A stretch of DNA of 22,026 nt. It comes from an uncultured Bacilli bacterium (GTDB taxonomy: Bacteria; Bacillota_I; Bacilli_A; RF39; UBA660). The notes under the pieces were generated by a model. The model was not told where the DNA came from. It saw only the letters and a list, made by a program, of their open reading frames with translations, and made no database searches. Below, in pieces: positions 1 to 7,762 of this stretch. Made by a program: the position numbers and the translations under genes. The DNA lies in NCBI GenBank assembly GCA_934101275.1, contig CAKOQM010000021.1, positions 1 through 22,026 on the forward strand. The letters are read 5' to 3'. Positions within the stretch are counted from its first letter, which is position 1. Each line of letters opens with the position of its first letter.

Positions 1-69
1 ATTTTTATCAGTTTTTATATTAACATTTATACTTAATAAACTTATATCTATTAATACGACTCATTTTTA

Positions 70-180
70 TACACCATGTGGATAACTTACTGAAGGCAGG
101 CTCGGCTGGTCATAAACCGAGAGCGGCGAGCCTACTCACTCCCGCTACCCTATTGACCTTGTCAAGAGTGGTGTGTAATT
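70..180. other. GC-rich structured segment, possible oriT or structured RNA
   Basis: A GC-rich island in very AT-rich DNA with nested inverted repeats. ACACCA (71-76) pairs with TGGTGT (169-174). AGGCTCG (98-104) pairs with CGAGCCT (127-133) and encloses GGT/ACC. TTGAC (153-157) pairs with GTCAA (161-165) over a 3-nt loop. The right arm ends in GGTGTGTAAT, which resembles the GTGTG/TTA nick region of MOBV origins of transfer (known family feature; the match here is short). A T-run follows at 179-186, so a transcribed structured RNA is the alternative. TGTGGATAA at 77-85 matches the DnaA-box consensus on the minus strand but is a single box. Function is not established. Confidence 0.35.
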
Positions 181-213
181 TTTTTTAATATTTATAAATT
201 ATCAAAGAACATA

Positions 214-279
214 AACTAGTATTTTTTAAAAGTACTAGTTTCAGGTTGTTGACAAAGTGATTTTTTGTTAACAACCTGA
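214..279. repeat. Two consecutive hairpins
   Basis: AACTAGTA (214-221) pairs with TACTAGTT (233-240). Immediately after, TCAGGTTGTT (241-250) pairs with AACAACCTGA (270-279). Together with the terminator hairpin at 281-298 they form three stem-loops in under 100 bases. They may be the 3' part of a structured transcript or inverted repeats of a mobile element end. The rest of 1-431 shows no coding potential. Confidence 0.5.
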
Positions 280-280
280 G

Positions 281-309
281 TCAACTAGAAATAGTTGATT
301 TTTTTTTAC
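281..309 (+). terminator. Rho-independent terminator, plus strand
   Basis: TCAACTA (281-287), a GAAA tetraloop, TAGTTGA (292-298), then an uninterrupted T-run. There is no protein-coding gene upstream on plus within the window, so it may end the structured segment before it or a transcript entering from the left. Confidence 0.65.
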
Positions 310-368
310 ATTAAATTTTCACTTGAGCATTTAAAAAAGAGAATTTTACATTCCCTAAGCAAAAAAGT

Positions 369-413
369 AAAAAAAAAGACTGCATGAAATAATTTTATTT
401 CATGATAGCCTTT
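369..413 (-). terminator. Terminator of the metallopeptidase-like gene
   Basis: Read on minus: AGGCT-A-TCATGAAATAA, an AA loop, TTATTTCATG-C-AGTCT, then a run of T. A long stem lies just past the stop at 432. Confidence 0.7.
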
Positions 414-431
414 CCTATTTACTACATAATT

Positions 432-1391
432 TTATAAATGTCTTTTAAGCATTCCTAAATCTTGACTATTAGCAGTTGTAATATTTTTGCTTCTTACCAT
501 ATCCTCAACTGTTATTTTTCCATCGAATACATCTTGTATTCCCATAAAATATTTATCTCTATTTTTTTGTTTTCTTTCATTTAAATATAAATCAAATAAT
601 TTTTCAGCATATAAAGTTGATTTGATATACATTAAATTATTTATCTTCTGTAATTCAGTTATAGATTTAGGATTTGTTAATAAAGAAGCATATCCATTTA
701 ACAAATCAGCTAATCTAGTTCTTTCAGATAATTTCAATAAGTTTCCACTTGGTTCCATTTCTAAAGCATTGACCTTTTCTAAAAATATACTTATTATTTC
801 CTTATTTAAATAATCTTCTGCATATCCAATATTTTGTTCTTGTTCTGCATGAGCTACTTCATGTACCAAAGTTCCTACTGATAATGAATTTAATTGCTTT
901 CCAATTTCAATATGTGAAAAACACATTTCTCTATTTTTATCATTTAACATATTCTCAATTAATGGAATTGGTTTTAATACTCTTCCAGACATAGCATGCC
1001 CATCAGTTAATTTAATATCTAAATCCAATGAGCTTTTCTCTTCCATTGTTGAATTAATAATTTTATATGCTTCTTCTGGAGTTGCACTTATTGGAATTTG
1101 AGTACAAACATTTCCTATTGATTCAATTGTTGTAAAATTTATATCATGTAAATTAAAATACTTTTCACAAAATTCTTTTGTTTTTTTTCTGATTTCTTCT
1201 AACGATAATGTTGAAAGAATAGCCAAATCATGATTAATTCTCGCATATTCAGGTTTTCTTGATGCTAATTGATAAATCTGTTTCAAATTTCTTAGTTGAT
1301 TAACATCAAACCTGTCTAAATTTATTCCTTTATATCCTTCATATTGTATCATCATTTCTTGTTGTTTTAATTGATTATTTATATTTCCCAT
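432..1391 (-). CDS. Putative zinc metallopeptidase-like protein (HEVAH motif)
   Basis: A 319-residue protein from the ATG at 1391. That start is preferred because AAGGGGG lies 7 bases upstream; an in-frame TTG at 1397 would sit almost on the ribosome binding site. Residues about 177-181 read HEVAH within LVHEVAHAEQ, a zincin-type HExxH motif, and acidic residues about 20-35 positions later (KEIISIFLEK, ALEME) could supply the third zinc ligand. No signal peptide or membrane segment is seen, so it is probably cytoplasmic or exported by an unusual route. The gene stands alone with its own terminator, between the structured segment and insertion sequences. The motif is clear; the family and substrate are not recognised. 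It could be a protease-like toxin or effector, but nothing in the sequence proves activity. Confidence 0.55.
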   Translation of the reverse strand: MGNINNQLKQQEMMIQYEGYKGINLDRFDVNQLRNLKQIYQLASRKPEYARINHDLAILSTLSLEEIRKKTKEFCEKYFNLHDINFTTIESIGNVCTQIPISATPEEAYKIINSTMEEKSSLDLDIKLTDGHAMSGRVLKPIPLIENMLNDKNREMCFSHIEIGKQLNSLSVGTLVHEVAHAEQEQNIGYAEDYLNKEIISIFLEKVNALEMEPSGNLLKLSERTRLADLLNGYASLLTNPKSITELQKINNLMYIKSTLYAEKLFDLYLNERKQKNRDKYFMGIQDVFDGKITVEDMVRSKNITTANSQDLGMLKRHL

Positions 1392-1479
1392 AATCAATCC
1401 CCCTTTTTAATTAAGAAGTATGCTATCATAAAAGACAATTTTTGTCAACCACCATGTAAAAGCTTGTTAATCCTTTTTT

Positions 1480-1513
1480 AAAATGTATACGCATCATTAG
1501 TTAAAATGTATAC
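1480..1513. repeat. Direct repeat of AAAATGTATAC at ISNCY-like left end
   Basis: AAAATGTATAC occurs at 1480-1490 and 1503-1513, each followed by a similar A/T-rich stretch with a 23-base period. The copies lie just upstream of the promoter and start of the truncated transposase at 1558, which fits the left terminal region of that element or a transposase-binding site. Confidence 0.45.
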
Positions 1514-1557
1514 ACTAATAATGTTATACTATACCTTGTAAGGAGGTATATTTTATT

Positions 1558-1873
1558 ATGCATAATAAAGAATATGCATTAAAACTTATTCAAGATAAAC
1601 GAAATGGTTTAAATGATTATTCTTATTCTCAAATTGGTTCTCTTACTGGATATACAAAAACCCAAATTTACAGAATGTCCGTTATCATAAATAAAAAGGA
1701 TATTGATTCTATGTTAGTTCATGGTTTAACTAATAAACCTTCTAATAATTCACCGTCCACCAAAGAAATTGAATTTATTAAGAACTTTAAGAATAAATAT
1801 CCAGTTATTAGTATAACACAGTTTCAAGACATTTATCATGAAGATGTTATTTGGAATTCTAAAATGAAAGATA
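1558..1873 (+). pseudogene. Truncated ISNCY (IS1202-like) transposase, N-terminal part
   Basis: The ATG at 1558 has a strong AAGGAGG upstream and a TATACT -10-like box near 1524. About 100 residues are encoded: an N-terminal helix-turn-helix (roughly residues 5-40, SQIGSLTGYTKTQIYRM) followed by a linker and a stretch (FIKNFKNKYPVISITQF) like that in ISNCY/IS1202-type transposases (recognised by pattern, not searched). The reading frame then enters the IS30 left end at 1874 and stops at 1911, so the catalytic domain is missing. It looks like a transposase gene cut by the IS30 insertion; the missing part is not found elsewhere in the window. The family call is moderate, the truncation is clear. 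Confidence 0.5.
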
Positions 1874-1914
1874 CCTGCACTGTAAAACTAAATTCCACCC
1901 CTAAAATTTGAGAA

Positions 1915-1962
1915 ATGGAATTTACTTGGTAAAATTAACGACATGGAACTTACTTGGTAAAA
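1915..1962. repeat. 20-bp tandem-type direct repeat in IS30 left end
   Basis: ATGGAATTTACTTGGTAAAA at 1915-1934 recurs with one change (C for T) at 1943-1962, separated by 8 bases. It lies between the terminal repeat and the transposase promoter, a reasonable place for transposase binding or autoregulation. Confidence 0.6.
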
Positions 1963-1965
1963 CAT

Positions 1966-1993
1966 TTGATTTTCAAAAGATATTTATTATAAT
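1966..1993 (+). promoter_or_regulatory. Promoter of the IS30 transposase
   Basis: TTGATT (1966-1971), a 16-base spacer, TATAAT (1988-1993), then a Shine-Dalgarno-like GAAAGGA about 12 bases before the ATG at 2037. Confidence 0.6.
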
Positions 1994-2058
1994 AGACCTC
2001 AATGATGCTTATTCCATTAGAAAGGACGTAATTTATATGAAGAATAAACATCTCACCT

Positions 2059-3291
2059 TTGATGACAGACTTGAAATTGAAAAAAGGATTAAAAGAAGGA
2101 AAATCTTTTAAGGAAATCGCTAAAGCAATTGGTAAGGATTGTACGACTGTTTCTAAGGAAGTTAAAAATCATTTTACTATAAAAGAAACAGGTGCACATG
2201 GAAGAAGACATTTTGACTGTTTACATGGAACAAACTGTCGCTATCGTGATAAAGGTGTTCTTTGCAATTTAAAAAACTGTGAACATTACGAAAAACAAAA
2301 CTGTCCTAAACTTTTAAAACCACCTTATGTTTGTAATGGATGTTCTAAAATTTTATCTTGTACACTTAGCAAAAATATTTATGACAGTAGCTATGCTTAC
2401 AAAGAATATAAAGATAATTTAGTAGAAGCTAGGGTTGGCATCCATTTTACCCAAAAGGAGATTGATGATTTAAACGAACTCTTAGTACCACTAATTAAGG
2501 AACAAGGACAATCCGTTCATCATGTGTTCATCAACAATAAGAATTGTATTATGTGTAGTGAAAAACAAATTTATAATCTTATTGATTTAGGCGTACTAAA
2601 AGTCAGAAATATTGATTTACCTAGAAAAATAAGACTTAGAAAAACGCCAAAAAGAAGGACTTATTACAAGATTGATAAGAAATGCTTAGATGGCCGTAGA
2701 TACACAGATTATCTCAAATATATGGAAGAACATCCTGATACCAATGTTGTTCAAATGGACAGTGTCGAAGGTGTTAAAGGTGGCAAAGTACTACTTACTC
2801 TTCACTTTGTTAATTGTTCTTTTATGCTTGCCTTCTTAAGGGATAGAAACGATGCTCAATCTGTGATTGACATTTTTAATGAATTAGATAATAAATTGGG
2901 TACAGATACCTTTAAGAAGTTGTTTCCTGTGATTCTTACAGACAACGGCTCTGAATTTTCTAATCCTAAAGAAATTGAATTAGAAGGGCCAAATCAGAGA
3001 ACAAAAATCTTTTATTGTGAACCTGGTCGTTCAGATCAAAAAGGTTCTTGTGAAGTTAATCATGAGTTAATTAGAAGAGTTTTACCTAAAGGAACTTCTT
3101 TTGATAATCTAATTCAAGAAGATATTAATTTATTGATGTCACATATTAACTCTTACAAAAGAAAAAAGTTAAACGATTCATCAGCACGCGAATTGTTTAA
3201 CTTATTATATGATGAGATTATTGCCTCAGAACTTGGCATCTTTTACATAGAAAGCAATTCTCTTAATCTCACGAATTCTTTACTAAAATAA
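2059..3291 (+). CDS. IS30-family transposase, N-terminus frameshifted
   Basis: A DDE transposase catalysing cut-and-paste or circle-mediated transposition of its own element. Counting from the TTG at 2059 (410 residues), a helix-turn-helix lies near residues 14-38 (SFKEIAKAIGKDCTTVSKEV), a Cys-rich segment near 54-101, and the catalytic triad is D234 (QMDSV), D295 (LTDNGSEF) and E332 (GSCEVNHE), typical of IS30. The natural start appears to be the ATG at 2037 with GAAAGGA upstream, giving MKNKHLTFDDRLEIEK. That frame is broken by a six-A run (about 2080-2085) that seems to hold one extra A, and stops at 2111. An intact protein therefore needs a +1 shift, transcriptional slippage, or internal initiation at TTG 2059 or ATG 2062. 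It may be inactive. The C-terminus looks complete. Confidence 0.85.
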   Translation: MMTDLKLKKGLKEGKSFKEIAKAIGKDCTTVSKEVKNHFTIKETGAHGRRHFDCLHGTNCRYRDKGVLCNLKNCEHYEKQNCPKLLKPPYVCNGCSKILSCTLSKNIYDSSYAYKEYKDNLVEARVGIHFTQKEIDDLNELLVPLIKEQGQSVHHVFINNKNCIMCSEKQIYNLIDLGVLKVRNIDLPRKIRLRKTPKRRTYYKIDKKCLDGRRYTDYLKYMEEHPDTNVVQMDSVEGVKGGKVLLTLHFVNCSFMLAFLRDRNDAQSVIDIFNELDNKLGTDTFKKLFPVILTDNGSEFSNPKEIELEGPNQRTKIFYCEPGRSDQKGSCEVNHELIRRVLPKGTSFDNLIQEDINLLMSHINSYKRKKLNDSSARELFNLLYDEIIASELGIFYIESNSLNLTNSLLK

Positions 3292-3506
3292 AGTTACAAA
3301 GCACTTATTTTATAACAGTGAATAAGCATCATTTTTTATTATTTATCATCATAGTATCAAGAGTGGAACTTTCAAATTCAAAAAAAACTTGAAAAGCTAT
3401 AAAAAAATTTTTTATAGGTATATTATTTAACACACATAAATTTTACTCTGTATAATTTATTCATAGCATAAGATTAATAACTCTTAAAAAAAGTATTAAT
3501 TTAAAA

Positions 3507-3533
3507 AGATTAGCTATATTTCAAACTAATCTT
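3507..3533 (-). terminator. Probable terminator after the 3559 gene
   Basis: AAGATTAG (3507-3514) pairs with CTAATCTT (3526-3533). On minus it is followed by a short T-run, just past the stop at 3559. It is a weak, AT-rich stem. The stretch 3375-3506 between it and the insertion sequence shows nothing else recognisable. Confidence 0.45.
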
Positions 3534-3558
3534 AACAGTTTCTTTATCCTACAAAAAT

Positions 3559-4488
3559 CTAATATCTCGATCTCATTAATATTTTTAATTGCTCTTTTGT
3601 AGCGTGATGAATTAAAGATAAGTTTATCTTTGGTTCCCTCATAGTTTTTAAGGTTGATCGTTTAAAATTTTGCTTTATCATCGATAAACTTTCTCTCGTT
3701 ACTGGTAAATCAGCTAATCTAATTTCATAAGTTTCACTACCTAAATATTTAACTTCAAAAACATCTATTTTTATATCGTGATTTTGTTTAAATTTCACCA
3801 TAACTTTTGATACAAAGACAAAAGGTAAAATATGATCTATCATAGATATAGAATGAAATAGTTCTGTCTTTTTTCTTAAATCATACTGTTCATTTTCGTC
3901 TATAATTCTTGCCAATTTTTCTTTCTCGGCATGTAATAATGTTTGAAGCATTTCTTCTCCAGAATTATATAAAGTCCCATTGATATCAAAAATTTTTACA
4001 TACTGATAATCATTTTCGTCCAATTGAGTTAAAGATCCTTCATCTAAATATTTTTCAAATTCTTCACTTGTCACAATCCTACATCTTTTATTACATAATT
4101 TATCATTTAAAATTTGTCTATGAACAATGGCTTCTTGGCCGTCTTTAAATACTTCCATTTTAGATATTAAACCATCATTTACTCTCACATAAGGTCTTTC
4201 GAAATTCAATATTTGGTTAGTAAAGTTCATTTTTTGGAATAAAGAACGTCTTTCAATATGTTCGGGAATTTGCGAATAAGGAAAACTTTCTTTTCTTTCA
4301 TCGCTTAAGTAAACATTTTTTATTTTTTCTAAATAAAACGGATAGGATTTCTTAAGATTTTTAAAATACATGACATCATTATTACCAAACAACAATAAAT
4401 AATCACGATAAGCCATCATAATTTGAACACAATCATCTGAAACATAATGATAGCTTATTTTTGACAATGTTTCACTGTTCTGTTTCAT
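3559..4488 (-). CDS. Hypothetical protein, partner of HD phosphohydrolase
   Basis: 309 residues starting at ATG 4488 with AGAAAGG upstream. I do not recognise the family. It is hydrophilic, without a signal peptide or membrane segment, rich in Lys and Glu, with an acidic stretch near 145-165 (EEFEKYLDEGSLTQLDEND) and a likely helical part around 180-205. It begins 19 bases after the HD-domain gene ends, on the same strand, and so is very likely co-transcribed with it and may act with it. No catalytic motif can be pointed to. Confidence 0.6.
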   Translation of the reverse strand: MKQNSETLSKISYHYVSDDCVQIMMAYRDYLLLFGNNDVMYFKNLKKSYPFYLEKIKNVYLSDERKESFPYSQIPEHIERRSLFQKMNFTNQILNFERPYVRVNDGLISKMEVFKDGQEAIVHRQILNDKLCNKRCRIVTSEEFEKYLDEGSLTQLDENDYQYVKIFDINGTLYNSGEEMLQTLLHAEKEKLARIIDENEQYDLRKKTELFHSISMIDHILPFVFVSKVMVKFKQNHDIKIDVFEVKYLGSETYEIRLADLPVTRESLSMIKQNFKRSTLKTMREPKINLSLIHHATKEQLKILMRSRY

Positions 4489-4507
4489 AAATATTAAACC
4501 TTTCTTT

Positions 4508-5611
4508 TTATTTAACTTTCTTTTTTAGAGTTAAAACCATATTATCTTGATAAGGAACAAAAGAAAAGTCAAAACCAGTATATTTACTGCTTTTTAAATT
4601 CAAATAATCTTTTACTTCCTTAGCAGCCTCTTGATCTATTTCATTAATTCTATAAACTTTATCATTACTTTTTATAAGAGGAACAATATATCTTTTCTTA
4701 CCTTTTACACTAATACAATACTTATTTGCTACAGGAGTATCACTACTATAAACCGCAGTTGCTTCCAAAAATTTTTTAAAACTATCTTGAATGTAAGTAT
4801 CTTCGCAATTTTTCAGTTTATTGATAACATCTATTTCACAAAATTTGTATAGATCATCGATCGTAATATAACCTTTAATATTCATTGACTTGATGATATC
4901 TGCAAAAAATTGCATAACAGTCCTATTTTCGTCGCTATCATAACGAGCAAAGATAGGTAAAATACTATATAAATATTCCTTACAAATTTGGGGTGTTTTA
5001 AAACCTAATTCATCGATACCTTCCTCATTTTTTAAAATGATAATATCATTATAATACTTTGAAACTTCATCTAAATTCCATTCGTTATACAAAAATAAAA
5101 CATTGGAAAATGTATACTCAAATCTATCTGCACTTAATTTTGGAGTATCATTATCAGCAATTGGATAAATATGATAATCAGAAATTTCTTTAATATTTAT
5201 TCCATCTCGCTTTAAAAGAGACATAATTTTTTCTGAATTTCTAATGATATGTTCGGTTCTTTCTTCTGTAGATTCTTGATGTTCACTATCGCCATTCATA
5301 AAATCAATACAATGCTTAAATGTAGGTGTAGCTATATCATGATAAAGACCCGATAAAGTTTGTTTCTTATCTTTTGTAAAGTGCCATATTATTAAAGCCA
5401 CTCCAACACTATGATCTAAAACAGAATTAAAAGAAGCATAATGGTATATTTTAGAATAATCCGTTCCACAAAGCATACTTATCCCTGAAAGCCTTTGCAT
5501 TTCTGGTATATTTATATAATCAAATAACCACTCCGGAAAAACAGGGGATAATATTTTAAAATATTCCTTTCTTTTAGGATCCAAATTGCTATAGTATGTA
5601 TTCGTTTTCAC
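4508..5611 (-). CDS. HD-domain phosphohydrolase
   Basis: 367 residues from a GTG start at 5611 with AAAAGGAAG about 6 bases upstream. The HD metal site is visible: H67 (LDHSVG), H91-D92 (LYHDIATP) and D162 (SADRFEYT), preceded by an R40-L41 segment (PEMQRLSGI) as in dGTPase/SAMHD1-like and COG1078-type proteins. Such enzymes hydrolyse nucleoside phosphates (known for the superfamily); the exact substrate cannot be told. A Glu/His-rich stretch at about 109-121 follows the HD pair and may extend the active site. It is the first gene of a two-gene minus-strand unit with the unknown protein ending at 3559. It is cytoplasmic by appearance. Confidence 0.8.
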   Translation of the reverse strand: MKTNTYYSNLDPKRKEYFKILSPVFPEWLFDYINIPEMQRLSGISMLCGTDYSKIYHYASFNSVLDHSVGVALIIWHFTKDKKQTLSGLYHDIATPTFKHCIDFMNGDSEHQESTEERTEHIIRNSEKIMSLLKRDGINIKEISDYHIYPIADNDTPKLSADRFEYTFSNVLFLYNEWNLDEVSKYYNDIIILKNEEGIDELGFKTPQICKEYLYSILPIFARYDSDENRTVMQFFADIIKSMNIKGYITIDDLYKFCEIDVINKLKNCEDTYIQDSFKKFLEATAVYSSDTPVANKYCISVKGKKRYIVPLIKSNDKVYRINEIDQEAAKEVKDYLNLKSSKYTGFDFSFVPYQDNMVLTLKKKVK

Positions 5612-5709
5612 AAATATCTTCCTTTTCTATCTATATCTTAGCATAATTTTTTACTTATTTATAGATTTTAAAAATTTATTAAATAAATTTTGCAAACTCT
5701 ACGTTTTGT

Positions 5710-5949
5710 TTGATATCTAAAAAAATTAGCTCATCTATTCCTGATAAATTTGTCATTGAAAAGAAGGACGATAATTTTACAATAACGGAATTTAATTTTC
5801 CAAGAGACATAAGTAATTATGCTATTGATATGAAAAATATATTTTCTAAAAATGTTAGAAAGGATATGGATAATATTTATCTTCAAAATACTCTAGAAAA
5901 TTTAAAAGCTGACATTAAAAAACAAGCGAAATTATATTTTCATAAATAA
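5710..5949 (+). pseudogene. Possible gene fragment, unknown protein
   Basis: An open frame of 79 codons beginning with TTG at 5710, ending with TAA at 5947-5949 and followed directly by a terminator. The composition looks protein-like (charged, helical second half, KADIKKQAKLYF). There is no ATG and no convincing ribosome binding site, and the frame opens only 27 bases before the TTG. It is best read as the 3' remnant of a lost gene, or a very weakly started small gene. It faces away from the HD gene whose promoter must overlap this area. Confidence 0.35.
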
Positions 5950-5963
5950 GCAATTAAATCATT

Positions 5964-5998
5964 AAAAAAATCTTTGGACACACCCAAAGACTTTTTAT
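5964..5998. terminator. Bidirectional terminator
   Basis: TCTTTGG (5971-5977) pairs with CCAAAGA (5984-5990), with an A-run on the left and a T-run on the right. It can end the DUF4097 operon on minus (stop at 5999) and the short frame on plus (stop at 5949). Confidence 0.8.
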
Positions 5999-6823
5999 TT
6001 ACTCATTTTTAAAAGAAACATCGATACTACCGATTCCACCATCGATTTTAATGGTATTTTCACCGGTTCCAACCGTAGAATTATCCGAAACGACTTCTTT
6101 ATCTACACGAATCGTTCCAATGCCTTTATTGGCTTTAATAAGATAATCTTCTTTATTTCCTAATAAATTTAATTCTAAACTTCCTATTCCAGCATTTACT
6201 TTATTACTACCTAAAAGAAAAGACGTCAGTTCAAATTTGCCTACACCTAAATCTAAATCCAAATTTTTTATACTACCATCTAAAAGACTTACTTTTCCAG
6301 CACCACTTTCAATTTTACAATTTTCTAAAACATTTAATTTTTGGATACTTGTTTCTCCGGCACCTAATTCCAAAGAAAGGGTATCCGTCTTGAGATTTTC
6401 AATTTGAATTTTACCAGCTCCAGCCTGAATTTTAACCGTTTTAAATTGACTATTTTCAGGAAGGTACAAAATTAAATCGCCTTTATTATTTTGACTTAAC
6501 CAGCTTCTTGAATCTTCTTTTATTTTAAGAGAATTGTTTCCCTCATCAAAATGTACTTTTTCGTTATTTGTTTCAACATATAAAGTATCGCCTTGTTTAA
6601 TAATAAGATTAGTAAAAAGAAGATTAATGTCTAAAGTACTTATATCATCGTTCTTAAAATTCACCATACTCATTTTATCCATGATGACTTCACCATCTTT
6701 TTGAATACCTAAGATTTTAGTAATCGAAAAAAGGACACCTAATAAGGAAGATATTATCAAAAATACCAAAAAGGCAGCTAGACAAAGAGCTAAATATTTA
6801 ATGATTTTTTGAGCACTTGTCAT
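5999..6823 (-). CDS. DUF4097 family beta-repeat membrane protein
   Basis: 274 residues. An N-terminal membrane segment lies at about residues 8-33 (LALCLAAFLVFLIISSLLGV), then an extracytoplasmic domain built of short beta repeats with glycine turns: GAGKIQI, GAGETSI, GAGKVSL, GVGKFEL, GIGSLEL, GIGTIRV, GIGSIDV. This is the DUF4097/adhesin-like beta-helix pattern (known family; function poorly defined, often linked to envelope stress or LiaF-type genes). Its ATG overlaps the stop of the upstream LiaF-like gene in an ATGA arrangement, implying translational coupling. The pair probably sits in the cell membrane and senses or answers envelope damage (inference). Confidence 0.75.
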   Translation of the reverse strand: MTSAQKIIKYLALCLAAFLVFLIISSLLGVLFSITKILGIQKDGEVIMDKMSMVNFKNDDISTLDINLLFTNLIIKQGDTLYVETNNEKVHFDEGNNSLKIKEDSRSWLSQNNKGDLILYLPENSQFKTVKIQAGAGKIQIENLKTDTLSLELGAGETSIQKLNVLENCKIESGAGKVSLLDGSIKNLDLDLGVGKFELTSFLLGSNKVNAGIGSLELNLLGNKEDYLIKANKGIGTIRVDKEVVSDNSTVGTGENTIKIDGGIGSIDVSFKNE

Positions 6824-7503
6824 TTTATTTCAATACCCCCAAAGATAGCGGTACCGTTAATATAAATCGTATGACTCTTTTCATCAGCCTTTATATTGGC
6901 CTTATTGTTAACACCACCAAAAATTGGGACAGACTTAGTTTTTACTTTGACATTTTCTGGAACATAAACATCTATTCCCCCGAAGATAGCACTAGAATTT
7001 ATCACAACATCTTCTTCAATAATGGCATTTCTTAAATCAAGTTTCACGCCTCCAAAAACCGCTGTTACATCGGCACCAGTAAATTTTTCTTCATCAAAAT
7101 TTACATTTTGGCCACCAAACGTAGCACAATAAGAATTTTCACCCTTATTATTTTCATTTAACTTTTTTATTTCACTACTTACTTTATCTCCTAAAACATC
7201 TTTGAAAATTAAAGATAAACCAATAACAACTAAGATAACAGGGAAAGCAAGTTTCCATATTAAATCAAAACGAATAATATCTTGACATCCTAAAAGTAAT
7301 CCAATCCCAATTAATAATCCAATAATACTTCCGGCTTTATCATTGTCATTAAATAAACCAATAAAACTTGGCACGATAATAAATAGAGTCCACCAACCAT
7401 CAAAAAAAATGTCTATATTGGTTAAACCAAGAGTATTTCCTCCAACGATAAGACCAATTATAATTAAAACAATACCCCATAATATATTTTCTACCTTTTT
7501 CAT
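6820..7503 (-). CDS. LiaF-like membrane protein (cell-wall stress response)
   Basis: 227 residues from the ATG at 7503, chosen because GGAG lies just upstream; a longer frame to 7545 has no ribosome binding site. Hydrophobic segments at about 7-30, 34-50, 56-72 and 78-98 suggest four membrane helices. A C-terminal soluble domain follows with repeated AVFGG/AIFGG/PIFGG motifs, typical of the LiaF C-terminal/DUF2154 'cell wall-active antibiotics response' fold. In Bacillus, LiaF holds a histidine kinase in check (known); no kinase or regulator gene is adjacent here, so a LiaFSR role is only suggested. Coupled by ATGA overlap to the DUF4097 gene. Confidence 0.75.
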   Translation of the reverse strand: MKKVENILWGIVLIIIGLIVGGNTLGLTNIDIFFDGWWTLFIIVPSFIGLFNDNDKAGSIIGLLIGIGLLLGCQDIIRFDLIWKLAFPVILVVIGLSLIFKDVLGDKVSSEIKKLNENNKGENSYCATFGGQNVNFDEEKFTGADVTAVFGGVKLDLRNAIIEEDVVINSSAIFGGIDVYVPENVKVKTKSVPIFGGVNNKANIKADEKSHTIYINGTAIFGGIEIK

Positions 7504-7762
7504 ATTTTCTCCAACTCCCAAGATTATCAAAATAATCTTTAACAATTTTATTATATTATTTTTTTTCTTTTTTTACTAGATATTAAATCTTAATCATTTT
7601 GATAAAGATATCAAAAAAGAAAAAGACAATTCTAAGTACTAGTGATTAGCTTTTTTCATATCATTTGCTTTTTTAAATTTGTTCCTAATATTTGGTTTTT
7701 TTCCAATTTGAATAACTCATTGAAACTAAATAATGAATTATATTTTTAATGATTTTAAATGT

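Larger units (their letters stand above)
1874..3374 (+). mobile_element. IS30-family insertion sequence
   Basis: Contains an IS30-type transposase. Imperfect terminal inverted repeats are visible: left 1889-1908 (TAAATTCCACCCC...) and right 3355-3374 (reverse complement ...AAGTTCCACTCTTG...). The left boundary is put at 1874 because the 54 bases 1874-1927 recur almost exactly, inverted, at 11876-11929 with different flanks. Inside the left end are a 9-bp inverted repeat (TAAATTCCA/TGGAATTTA) and a 20-bp direct repeat. No target-site duplication could be identified, and the right boundary is uncertain. Confidence 0.6.

Noticed and set aside
77..85. DnaA box (TGTGGATAA) as part of a replication origin
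   Set aside because: A single box, no cluster, no dnaA or dnaN gene nearby; in AT-rich DNA one match is not enough.
487..813. Open frame on plus opposite the metallopeptidase-like gene
   Set aside because: Antisense shadow with low-complexity hydrophobic composition and no ribosome binding site.
1480..1513. CRISPR-like repeat
   Set aside because: Only two short copies next to a transposase; no array anywhere in the window.
2080..2086. Programmed -1 frameshift signal A-AAA-AAG in the IS30 transposase
   Set aside because: The heptamer is present but in the wrong phase, and the downstream frame needs a +1 shift.
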